From Atherix ibis (lineage: Eukaryota; Arthropoda; Insecta; Diptera; Athericidae), in assembly GCA_958298945.1 (NCBI GenBank), contig OY282610.1, forward strand, positions 42,291,667 through 42,355,666: a stretch of DNA of 64,000 bases, written 5' to 3'. The notes below the pieces were generated by a model. That model was not told where the DNA came from. It was given only the letters and a program-made list of their open reading frames with translations, and ran no database searches. Below, one piece after another: positions 45,258-55,562 of this stretch. Position numbers and translations under genes: made by a program. The number at the start of each line of letters is the position of its first letter. Positions within the stretch are counted from its first letter, which is position 1.

Positions 45258-47544
45258 AATAGAAAACTTAGAAATTTTTAATTTTTAAATAAACTCTTTT
45301 GGGTAATAAGTATAAAAGAAGAAAAATCAGTTCCAGACTTGTTGAAACCTTAGAAAATAGTATATTAACTTGAGCAACCAAAAATTAATTAAATTCGCAA
45401 ACAAAATTATCCGCATTCAGAAATGTGGAGATGAGAACACTTGACAAAGATCAAGGTTGGTTTGTCATTTATAAAATAGTGTACGTCAACTTGAATTCTT
45501 CCGTGTCCAATACTTCCTGTATTTTCTATATGCAAGGACAAAATTTTGTTTTGATGTATAATATTATTGTTAGTTTTTTTTTGTGTGTGTGTATATGTAT
45601 ATTTGTAAGTACATTGTTTACATAGTTAATATTTTACTATAAGTTGTAACTGTACGAGTTATATGAGCTTCAGTGTCTTTACCACAATTTTCATAGTCTT
45701 TCATTTTCGGATTCTGGCATCTACGTGTAGTATTTCATGATAAAAGTTTATTTTTGGTGTCCTATGTCATCCTTTTCATGAGTAACATTTTTTAGCTCAA
45801 CTCTTATCGTTGGCCATTATTTATGGCCTTCGTTTCGAGGTAATTTCTTCGTTGATCATCTTTCTGTACACATGCACGTATACAAGACTACGGTTCGCAT
45901 CTCATCTTTCTCATTTAAGTTTCTTCTTCAATGAATCCTAGAATATTATTATTTTCGGTGTGCTTTTTTGTCTTCAATCTAACTTGCATCTCTTCAACTT
46001 CCTTATAATATAAATGGTAGTATATCTTAGAAATAGTCCGCCAATAGCTAACAATAGTATTAGTTTAGTATTTTTGTGTGTCTGTGCTGTTCTATAAAAT
46101 AAAATACTGCAAATAGGACAGGTGTGTAATAGGGCGACAGTATGAATGGGTAAAGCAGAGCAAGGAGATTGGTGCTGAATACTGTAAATAGAGGTTGGGT
46201 TTTACTTACCCTCCTCGTTTTTCTGATATCGCTGAGGTTAAAATACTCGCGTAGCGGGTAACCATTGCCAGCCTGCCGTCTAAGAAGCTTTTCTCATTAC
46301 AGTTGTTAGCCTATCCAATGTTGATGAAGAAACGATCTTTTCACTAGCTTTTCCTTCCTACTAAAATGAAAATGGAAATTTTTAACTACGCATAAAAATA
46401 ACAACCATGACCTAAAAGGGATATTAAAGAGGAAAATAAATTGGCATTGCTGGAGGAAAAAGGTTTCGCTTCCACAATAATATATACACTTGTACCTAAG
46501 CATTTACTTACATACAAACATGCTCGTTTAGATTGGCTTGGACTCAGATACTATTCAATTTATACATGCTCCCAAATGTATATGTACATATGTCCTTAGA
46601 TGGAGATATATATGTAAATGTTTTCGAGTTGTAATAAGATAAAGAAGAGGACATTCAATATTATGTTGACAGTATGGAAGAACATACCCCTCCTCCAAAC
46701 CCCTTTGCTATAATGCCATGTAATTTGAGAATATTGTATGGATAAGATTGGGTTAAAAGTGAGAGACAGACAAACATAGCAAAAATATTCAACCTTTCTA
46801 TGGAGTTTAAAATTCATATGGAATTCTTAAGGCAATAGACAGTAGTTGAAAAGCTGTATGGAATCAAAAATATGCCATTTTGGAAACAACATTTTAGTTT
46901 TTGAATTACTCGGAAATGAATATATTTCCAGATTTAGTTCGAGTATATAATTTTGGATATGTTCTCTAACATAAAATTGCATGGGCTAAATTTTTCCTGC
47001 TTTCCTATTTTTTCTATTTCTTTTTTATTGTAAATTTAAGTTCAAAAAATTATCTAACATATGCTCTGTAGAGAAATAATTGGATAGAAAATTCTTTATT
47101 TAAAGAGTTTTGGTGAACAGTTTGAAAACCAAATGACATGTATGGTCTTATCACAAGAAGCTCTAAAGATGGGTTTTTAACTTTAATTTGATGCTATTTT
47201 GGTTAGATGTTAGTTGATATTTGAAAGTTGCAGAGAAGATACGAGGCATAGTTTAATTATTGAGTGGAGTAATCTTTAATAATGTGAAATTAGCGCGAAA
47301 ATATTTTACGAAAATAATTTATCACTTAATGAGAGACGCATAAAATAGCATACAAAATTGGGCTAGAATATCGTATCCCAAAATTACACTATTAATCGTA
47401 CAGAAGATAATTTTAAAGAACCAAAAATAAAAAATAATACTGTAAGTTCAGAAATCTTAATAAGGCATCAGCAGCAAAAACTTTTTAGAACCGCTCAGAT
47501 AAGAGCCTAATTTTTATAGAAAATTAATAATATGTGTAAGTGAC
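45258..47544. other. AT-rich stretch without recognised genes
   Basis: I can support no coding, RNA or transposon feature. A locally more GC-balanced piece at 46185-46300 (accctcctcgtttttctgat, cgcgtagcgggtaaccattg) has no recognisable identity. Confidence 0.45.
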
Positions 47545-47621
47545 GAAGCACATTATGGCTTCGTTAATAATGTTCTGGAGACGTGAAAATTCAGAGACAA
47601 TTCAAAAATGATTATGACATC

Positions 47622-49686
47622 TTTTTTTTTTTTAATGTTCAGATTAATGAGGTACAGGGGGAAACCTTCGAAAGGTACTCGCCTGGAAATTTTTCCTGCC
47701 AAACGAGTTATCCGGGATTTTTACCTCGCTAAAACCTAACCTGCACCTCTAACCTTGCTTCCGGAACGATGGTTCCCTGGCGGCACTCTTTGTAAATACT
47801 ACTTCGCCGGGGCGTTCTTATTTGATGCTACTGCTGTCCCGATGTTATGACGCCTCGCGGCCTATTCTTCGTATGTTGTGTGGAGATCCTTGATAATGGA
47901 TTCCTCGTACTCTGCAATTCTGTTCCAAGCCGATTGGCTCTTCAGCATGCACTCCATTATGTTTTCTGGACTGATGGAACGGTCCAGATTTCTCTCCAGT
48001 TCTGTCCGTGTCCCGTTGTAGAGGGGCACTGGAAGAATACATGTTCTGCGTCTTCGATCACATCGCGGCAATGATGACAGTTTGGGCAGCCAGTTCTCTT
48101 GAATTTGTGCAAGTATGCCCGAAAGCATCCATGCCCGAGTGACCCATTTGGTAACATCTGGGATCAGCCGATGAGTCCACCGACCCGTCGTCGAGTTGTC
48201 CCATCTCTCTTGCCAGAGGCGAAGACTCTCGCGTCTCTCCTCTTCACAGAGGACCTTTCGCCGCTCTTTTTTCTTCCTACGATGTTGGCTTTCCCGCTCT
48301 CCTGCTAGGGTGTCGATGGGTGGGCATGATACCACGACGTTAACCGCATCGTGTGATACCGTTCGGTATGCTGACGCCACTCTGATCGCTGAGAGCCGCT
48401 GGAATGATGACATTGTCTTGCGGTATATTGTTAGCTCTAGCGATTTCGCCCACACTGGTTCTCCGTATAGCAAGACGGAGGTAACCACAGTTGCCAGTAG
48501 TCGCCTTCGGATTTGCCTGGGGCCTCCGATATTGGGCATTATCCGCGAAAGTGTGCCCTGTACTGCTGATGCCTCTCTGCTGATGCTGGAGGTATGCTCC
48601 TTGTAGTTGAGTCTGGTATCCAAGACCACTCCTAGATACCGGATGTAGGGTAGCGACTGGATGTCGTGGTCGCCTACTCTTATGGTGATGGTCTCCATTT
48701 TCTTCCGGCTACTCACAAGGAGTGCCAAGGTCTTATGTTCCGCCAAAGACAGGTCTGCCGATGTCATCCACTGTCTTATGCTCCGGATGGTGGCCTACTC
48801 CATCTGGAATGCGGCTTCCAGTTCCTCCAGGTGTTTGGCTACAAGGACAACCGCTACGTCGTCCGCGAAGGCCACGAGTGTTGTGTTCGTCGGTAATTCC
48901 AGATGGAGTAGGCCGTCGTACATGACGTTCCCGTGGCCCCATACTCCTCTGGTCCATCCTCGGTCTTGTAGTGCAGTAGTCGATCACTGAAGTATGATCT
49001 TACCAGGTAGTAGGGCACCCCCATGTTCTCAAGAGCCTCCAAGATTCAATCCCAGCGGGCCGAGTTAAATGCATTCTTGATGTCCAGGGTGACAAAGAGG
49101 CAATACTTTTTAGATGGCTTCATTTGCAATGTTCGTGATGAGTTTCAGCGCGTCGATGGTCGATCTCCCCTTCCTGAATCCGAATTGGAATTTGGAAAGT
49201 TGAGAATCGATGTAATGCTCCAATCTGGCGGCCGCTATCCGCTCAAAGTTCTTCCCGTCTGAATCCAGCATGCAAAGTGGACGATAGGATGCTGGCTCGT
49301 CCGGTGGTTTCTTCCCTTTTGGCAGAAGAACTAATATTTGTTGCTTCCATCGAGTCGGAAATACGCCTTGCCGCAGGCATGCGTCGTACATGCTTATGAA
49401 CATGTCTGGGCTGGCGGCAATTACACTCTTCAGTGCGATGTTGGGTTTGCCGCTTGGTCCTGGTGCCTTGCCATTCTGCAATCTAGTGCAGGCCCTCGTG
49501 AGCTCTTCCATGGTCACCCCAGGAATTTCCACTTCTTCATCCTCCGGGTGGTAGTCGGGGAGTTCTGGTTTCTCTGGGAACAGATATTCTACTATTCTGT
49601 GCAGCATGTCGGGACAGGTTGGTGTTGTTGCGGGTAGGCTTTTAATCCTATGCATGACCGTCTTATACGGTCTGCTCCACGGGTCC
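47622..49686 (-). mobile_element. R1-clade LINE inserted in a transposase relic
   Basis: This is a reverse-oriented non-LTR retrotransposon of about 2.07 kb. A 12-base T run at 47622-47633 is the poly-A tail, followed by a roughly 230-base 3' UTR of higher GC. The 5' side ends inside the reverse transcriptase, so the element is 5'-truncated. A 5-bp target-site duplication (acatc, 47617-47621 and 49687-49691) brackets it. GC content is clearly above the surroundings. Confidence 0.88.
47862..49680 (-). pseudogene. R1-type reverse transcriptase and C-terminal domain, frame-broken
   Basis: From 49688 downward the frame codes DPWSRPYKTVMHRI (linker), MEELTRACTRLQNGKAPGPS, WKQQILVLLPKGKKPPDEPA, YRPLCMLDSDGKNFERI and FQFGFRKGRSTIDALKLI, all R1-clade reverse transcriptase motifs, and ends near 49110. 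The next segment (LEALENMGVPYYLVRSYFSD) is in another frame. From 48767 a 301-codon frame gives LPYIRYLGVVLDTRLNYKEH, RRRLLATVVTSVLLYGEPVW and YRTVSHDAVNVV. A zinc-knuckle-like CPNCHHCRDVIEDAEHVFFQCP cysteine/histidine cluster lies in a third frame at 47957-48157. The FADD-type box region near 48850 is disrupted. At least three frameshifts make it a dead copy. Confidence 0.85.
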
Positions 49687-49935
49687 ACATCATTGGTATC
49701 AATGGTCCATATATGTTTGAGGGCGCTGCTGGCAATGGTGTTATGCTGACTAATGGCCGATATAGGCAGATGCTACGGAACTTATTCAGCTGTGAATTGG
49801 ACTAGCCAATAAAGTGTTCCCAGAAGGCAATGCCACGTCACATACTGGACGCTTTATAATAGAAATTTTGTCATTGCTATTTTCTGAACAAATTATGGTT
49901 AAAATGAGTGGTCACTTAGCTTTTCTTAAATAAGA

Positions 49936-50377
49936 TTTTTCGTCATCAGACAAATAATAGTTTCATATATTAAGTTAGCCAGAATAACGATAGTAGAATA
50001 ATATCCTTGCAAACAGTTTTAAATTCATAAGGTCCTACTTTTTCATTATTTTGTATAATTATTTATAAGTTCCTATTCTATTAATTTAATTGGTTTAAGG
50101 TAAATCACGTTCTTATCTCATGTGGATAATGAGCTTTCTTCAAAGTTCATCATCCACATTATATTAGTTTAAGGAATATCTATTAGTTTTTCAATAATAT
50201 TAAAATTTTTAAAAACTATAAATTTGCAAACAAAAATTTTTTTTGAAAAAACAAAAAAAATTGTTTTTTTACTTTTATAAAATATTGAATTGGAAATGAT
50301 TAAACTAAAATTTATAGCGTATTATTCTCTGTAAGAAATGGTAAATTACTAGTTAATTTAAAGACATGTTTTTAGAT
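49936..50377. other. AT-rich spacer with one hairpin
   Basis: No coding content is seen. It contains the inverted repeat at 50120-50159. Confidence 0.5.
50120..50159. repeat. 18-bp-arm hairpin with 4-base loop
   Basis: Arms 50120-50137 (atgtggataatgagcttt) and 50142-50159 pair with two mismatches around cttc. No poly-T tail or terminator context is relevant in this genome. The loop is too short for a typical microRNA precursor. Confidence 0.8.
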
Positions 50378-51975
50378 GTGCGAGGTTGGTATGATAAGTC
50401 AGTGATAGATGAAACAAAGAATTAACTTATTCAACTGAAATTGATTTATTTATCAACATAGACTGCTTTAGCTCAATGAGATTCGTTAAAACAATATTTA
50501 AAGTTTTTTTTATACAATCCGTATTGTACGATTCGTCAAATTCTGCAGAAACGGTCTCCGTTTTAGCTGTGATTTCAGAATTGGATGCACATTCATATTT
50601 GGAAATAGAAAAATTCTCAGATGGAGCCAAATCTGGAGAATACGGTTGGTGGGGAAGCAATTTACATAATAATTCCATTAACTTTGCTGTTTCAATTGCC
50701 GACAAATATGCAGGTATATTATTATGATGAAAGAAAACTTTTCCCTTCACTAAATGCAGTTATTTTGTCTTCATTTCGTAATACCGTCCTGTTCTTGTTT
50801 TTTTCTTTTCAAGATAGTCGATAAAGATCATACCAAGTGCATCCTAGAAAACAGTAGTCATAAACTTTTCTGCCTTCTTTGGTGCATGTTCGGTAGCAGA
50901 AGCCCATTGTTTTGACTAAACTTTGGTTTCTGTTAAGTGTTTTTTAAATTTATTTGATATCTACAACTAAAGGAATATGGCAAATTAAACAATTCTGTTT
51001 CTCTGCCTAGCAGGTTATTTTAACATTTACAGAAATCTCTTCGCCAATTTCTCTTTAAACCCCGATGAGTGTTTATGGAAGAAATAATATAGTTGAGTTT
51101 ACTAACGGGAAGATTATAGTTATAGAATAACCGGAAATGAATCTTTTCATAACCAGAAATACACAAGTTATCCACAAAGGGAACATTTAAATCACGATGG
51201 ATAACATGGTCACGAACATTACAGATTTTTTGAAGAATTTTAGATTATAGAGATTGGATTTGAGAAGAATTGGAACAGCAAGTAAAACCACAAAGTTCAA
51301 TTTCGTATATTCAGATCGGATTTGAAATTGGTTTGTAGATTAAAAATTTGTTCTTTAGTGTCAGATTTGATCGGTTGTCCAGTAGGCTATTTCAGAGTAA
51401 TTAATATTTACTGTAACTTAAAAATCCCACTTGAGGAGATATGATTTTCAGATAAATATGTATGTGGAAGGCAGAAAACTCTTAAGTTTTTAGAGTAGTT
51501 CAGGGTATCACAATCGGTTATAGACATGTGATATATCGTGGAAAATGTCTGAACTTTTTTTTGGGCAAGAGGGAAAGCAATGTAATCAACCATACAATGA
51601 TATTATTGAGTTGTGGTAGGTTCTGTTAGAAAACCAACTTAATGATCGGGGATAATTTTGGGCATCGGGGATGACGGTAGAGGCAGTTTTTCTAAAAAAA
51701 TCCGAGGATTAGTAACAAGCTAATAGGTCTATATGAGAATGAAAAATTTACAAATTTTTTGATGATTGAAAATTTCGAAAATAAGAAAAAAAAGATGAAA
51801 ATTTCTGAACACGATCGTTTTTTTAGAGATTTGTTTGAAGATAGCACTAATGAACAGATATTTCCAAAATATTGTACAGCATTTTTAAAAGCATGCTAAA
51901 TAATAAAAAAAATATTGGTTTGTCAATATTGGCTACATCGTTTATATTTATCATTGACTTATCATATTAAGGCAG
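50378..51975 (-). mobile_element. Mariner family D relic interrupted by a jockey fragment
   Basis: The left end near 50378 reads tgcgaggttggtatgataag and is followed by tcagtgata. A right-end-like tatcattgacttatcatatt lies at 51949-51970. On the minus strand the C-terminal half is readable: VFFHHNNIPAYLS (second block, aspartate lost), LLPHQPYSPDLAPSENFSIS (third block, aspartate now glutamate), SEITAKTETVSAEFDESYN. About 700 bases in the middle belong to a jockey-type retrotransposon. The DNA-binding part on the far side is not recognisable. Confidence 0.65.
50945..51640 (-). pseudogene. Jockey-like reverse transcriptase C-terminal fragment
   Basis: The minus strand reads NRSNLTLKNKFLIYKPISNP and IWIYEI then LCGFTCCSNSSQIQSL, matching the jockey motif in which K..LY...I.PIW.YGIQLWG is followed by a QSK.LR.I segment. 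It continues KILQKICNVRDHVIHRDLN, VPFVDNLCISGYEKIHFRL (HRDLN.P.V is the characteristic jockey end) and THRGLKRNWRRDF. The 3' edge near 50945 has a short A-run on the coding strand. The catalytic core is absent, so only the C-terminal 200 residues or so were inserted or survive. Confidence 0.65.
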
Positions 51976-54760
51976 AAAATACGTTCATTTATATTTATAA
52001 GGAAAATACATATAGAAAAAAAAAACTAATTTTGAAACAATAACAAGATGAAAAAAGGAACATCACAAAAAATTAGAATTGGCTATACATTTTATTTATC
52101 TTCCTTTAGAGGATATCTTAAAATATTTAGAAAATCCAAATCAGATCTTTAGAAAATGTTTAAATTTCAGTTGAAGAAACGCTTTTGTTTGAAAATGGAA
52201 AAAGTGCATACATCTAGTTTTAGATACTCTAAAAACTCTAAAAATAAATACTATGTAATATGAAAACTTTGAAAGGTATCATTCTTCATCGATTAAATAT
52301 CGAAACAAATAGCTCCAAGTGAATCTTGTCGATTTGGAAAAGTTTTTAGTAGATCTTTGCGTGTTGCTCTGAATTTGCCAGTGAAAATGAATACGCTCAA
52401 AAAATGAATCTTAAATAGCAAATAAATTTGAAATTTGCGTAGATACGTTTAGATGGAATAAGACCAATGGAAAAGAGAAGAAATAAACAATCTCCAAAAA
52501 AGAGGAAAGAACAAAATATCAAAGTGCCAAAAGCTTTTTCTTATATGCTAACAGAAGAAAACAAGAGAAACAAAAATGAAAACAAAAATTTACGAACAAC
52601 AAAACCACAAAACACAGAAAGAAAGATTCAAATCCAGAAATCTGTCTTATGCAATAGTAAATATGAAATTTCAAAAATTTCGCAATCGTTTCCCCTTTTT
52701 GCCCCGAAGTTTAGAGCAGATACCTTCCTTTTAGGTTATCTTATACACTCACTCATAGATGCTTATAATCCTTGCCTGATATTTGGTGTAGTTTATTTGA
52801 TATGGTATCGGTAAGTTAGGGTTTTACTTGCGGCAACTTCAAGCTTTGCTCTTTGGTTTGATTCCGAAGGTTTTGTTGTTGCTACTAACCCTTACCCATT
52901 CGCAGTATACTTTGCCCAGTACTATGTGTATAGCGACTGCCACAATATTTTGGGCGGAACTTCTATATGCGTACTACTTATTGGCATTATGTATTTACAT
53001 ACTATGTACGACTGCAGTACGTGTACAATTTAATATTTTTTAACGTACATCTTATATTTATATTAGTTTTTATTTGCTCTTCTTTATGCCATTAGCTTCT
53101 CATACTTTTGTCTGTTTCCGACTGGGAAATACATTGGTATCAGCCCAATTTCGTTTAGCCCCCATTTGTATAACTTGAAATTTGTCTTCTCTTCCCTTAA
53201 ACGATGATGAAAGGTTTTCGGTTCGAGTGGAAGTTTTTCTCTTTTGTTTCCAAAGTTTTTACCAATTCAAATTTACTCTCATCCCAATCGGTATACTACT
53301 CGTATTTAAACGCAGCCCCCTTTACCGGTCCATCTACCCTCCTTGACCCGAAGAATTTTATGATTTTTGCCACGGTTCACAGTTTTTAGTTTTATTTTCA
53401 TAATTTTCTGTGTGACTTTTTACGAGTTACGCAATTTTCTCTACTTCCACCGCAACTCTTCTCTCATTTTCTTAAGTGACCTGGGAATTTTCTTCCGACA
53501 ATTTGTTTGCCCAACAATTTTCGATTCATTACTTAATGGTTTCATATTTTTAACTTGTATTTTTTTTTTTTGGTTTTCTTTTGTACCCCCCACCCTTTTT
53601 TTTATATTCCATTTTATCTTTTTCATAGTTATTTTATTTTTTATTATGTATTTTCTTTCCGACATCTTCATTCATACTTTGTCCGAGCAAATTATTCCGT
53701 AAGTCATTGAATGTGAGGTACTTTTGGATCCACCCCATCTCTTTACCAGTATCTATCATATAACCATTCTCCAAAAGAACTTAGTCTTTGTTCAATGGTT
53801 GGTTTATAGCAATCATGGAAGTAGAAAGCTATGACACCACAACTAGCCTTGCCCAACATTTCTGTATATGACTACCATCCAATTGATAAATGAAAATAAT
53901 TTCACTTGTATTACTCATTATTCATTTTCTTAGTAATAAATAGTCGTCTGTCACTTGGGACGTTCTTACTTCCTACAAATAAGTTAGAATAGTTTCTTCT
54001 GACCGATCCATACTGACTTCTTCGTTAGATTTCTTATAATTTTTATTTTCTTGCGATTTTTTTTTCTCTATTTGCTATAATCAGTGGCTTTTTCTTAGTA
54101 TTTATATAGCAAAAAGCTTTGCAATTGTAGTTTTTGCAATTAAATACGAAATTAATATGAAAAGTGCATTTTACAGAGGAAAAACGACACTATAAGTAGG
54201 ACAGAAGGAGCATGTCCTTTTAAGCAAATTACATGTACAAACATGAACTCATTTTTGTGCAATTTTCCTTTATTCTGAAATCAACTATGACTGTAGAATT
54301 ATTTGTAATGATTTATTTTCAATTAAATAATTTAATTTGATTTACTTTTCTTATAAATATTTAAAAAAAAAAAAATAGTTTCAATTTCAAATATAATTAT
54401 TTTAATATATATTTTGTGTAGATAGTTAGAAAAATGCATGTTACTTATAGTAAAATTAAAATAATTTTCTTTAAATGAATAATATGAGAAAAGTTATATT
54501 CTTTAGTGCAATTACAAATTTTAAAAGAAATTTTTTGAAGTGCTCTTTTATAAGTTACCAAGAAAAAAATTTCAAAAAATATCTGCAATCACTTATTTAG
54601 TAAAAGGTACTCTATTAAAGAAATAGTTTTTTTTTCTTCAATTTATCAATTATTATTTTTTCTATTTCTATTAAATTTGATTTAAATTTAAATTTTTTAA
54701 TATCTACCGTAATTTTCCAGGAGCTGTTAAAATATAATCATCAGAAATATAATATTGTAT
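51976..54760. other. AT-rich stretch, partly pyrimidine-rich, no gene recognised
   Basis: No confident gene is present. A Lys/Asn-rich frame at 52467-52814 is a reading of A-rich DNA. From about 53100 to 53700 the + strand is strongly pyrimidine-rich, producing long Phe/Leu frames on + and Lys-rich ones on the minus strand. The octamer tactcgta is at 53297. Confidence 0.45.
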
Positions 54761-54764
54761 AGCC

Positions 54765-54990
54765 CATTTCACCTGGAGTACCGCAAGGTAGATTTCTAAT
54801 GTATTCGAAATCTGCAATTATGTTACACCATCAGAGAAATACTCGAACATGTTGGACGAACACCTTCCCTTCGAGCGAGCATGTTCGAGACGAACAAGAT
54901 ATGAAGAATTGCTCGAATGGTGTAATCGCCTCAAATTGTAGACTTTCGAACATTTTATGTAACGAGCTGGAACAATATTGAAATTTTTGT
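54765..54990 (+). pseudogene. Possible jockey-like RT scrap
   Basis: The + strand has PGVPQGRFLMY, close to the GVPQGS..GP motif of LINE reverse transcriptases. It is followed by TNTFPSSEHVRDEQDM, in the place of the usual TNDLP......FADDT, and NGVIASNCRLSNILCNELEQY, which resembles the segment after the catalytic box. The FADD box itself is not present. Flanking sequence adds no further motif, so the assignment is tentative. The inverted repeat ctcgaacatg...catgttcgag at 54842-54890 lies within it. Confidence 0.35.
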
Positions 54991-55199
54991 ATTTTTCACA
55001 TAGTTTGTGTATTATTAAAATTGTTTGCTTTTTCCCCTTGATTACCGAAAAACAATTCAAATTCATAATCCCCTCTTAGAGAAAAATCTTGAAATCTTGA
55101 AATTGAAAACACTCAACGAAGACCTAATAAACTGTGGCTTCCAGATTAATTAGAATCTCCTTGCTCCCGTTAGGCTAAAAAACGACGATGGGTGCTTAA

Positions 55200-55562
55200 G
55201 CCGACAATATTTTTATTGAATTTTTATGTACGTGTGCTTGGTTCAGATCGGATATTGCAGACACATGGATAGCTCTATCATGACAGTACCTCTTGTCACA
55301 TGTCAATCTTTATCAACAACAATTTGTGTTATAAAAAGTAGATGTAACCGCAGTTCAAGTGACTTTTTTTGTTTATCAAGCTCAAAAACCACTGGAAAAG
55401 CCATAATCTTAGTATTATCTATTATATACAATGGACAATCACCGAGGAGCTTAAGGCGATTTCAGTTGAAGACTTCTAACACTTCTACGAAGAGTGGACA
55501 GTGTATAACTGCCTCAAGGAACTACTTTGAAGGGACTATATTGAACCGAAACGTGTAAAAAT
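55200..55562 (+). pseudogene. Mariner family E C-terminal relic
   Basis: The + strand, across frames, gives RSDIADTWI, then HDSTSCHMSIFINN (second catalytic block, HHDNAPSH in intact relatives), and VQVTFFVYQA (third block region, aspartate lost). It ends KLKNHWKSHNL-like sequence and ITEELKAISVEDF..FYEEW with a final YFEGT-like end. The order and spacing fit the C-terminal third of a mariner transposase. No terminal repeats are recognised. The same ELKAI and IEDTW/IADTW wording occurs at 42.0 and 62.1 kb. Confidence 0.7.

Larger units (their letters stand above)
47545..49935 (+). pseudogene. DD41D-type transposase relic split by a LINE
   Basis: The two halves of one IS630/Tc1 transposase relic flank the LINE at 47622-49686. 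The upstream half (47545-47621) has SDEAHYGFVNN, the first aspartate block. The downstream half (49687-49935) begins IIGINGPYMFEGAAGNG, continues NGRYRQMLRNLF and then, in shifted frame, GNATSHTGRFIIEILSLLF and EQIM. These are the GIIGPYFFE, NG.RY..ML..FLW and DGATSHTA blocks of the group in the right order. The sequence acatc flanks the LINE on both sides, and the reading NDYDIIG runs straight across once the insertion is set aside. Stops and frameshifts in both halves show the host copy is old. Confidence 0.8.

Noticed and set aside
50120..50159. Hairpin considered as a microRNA precursor
   Set aside because: Arms are only 18 bp and the loop is 4 bases, shorter than animal precursors. Kept only as an inverted repeat.
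52467..52814. 115-codon Lys/Asn-rich basic frame
   Set aside because: Lys and Asn codons are what A-rich DNA gives by default. No domain, splice or start context supports it.
53367..53702. 111-codon Phe/Leu/Ile-rich frame resembling a membrane protein
   Set aside because: It is a reading of pyrimidine-rich DNA. The hydrophobicity follows from T-rich codons, with no motif and no matching neighbour.
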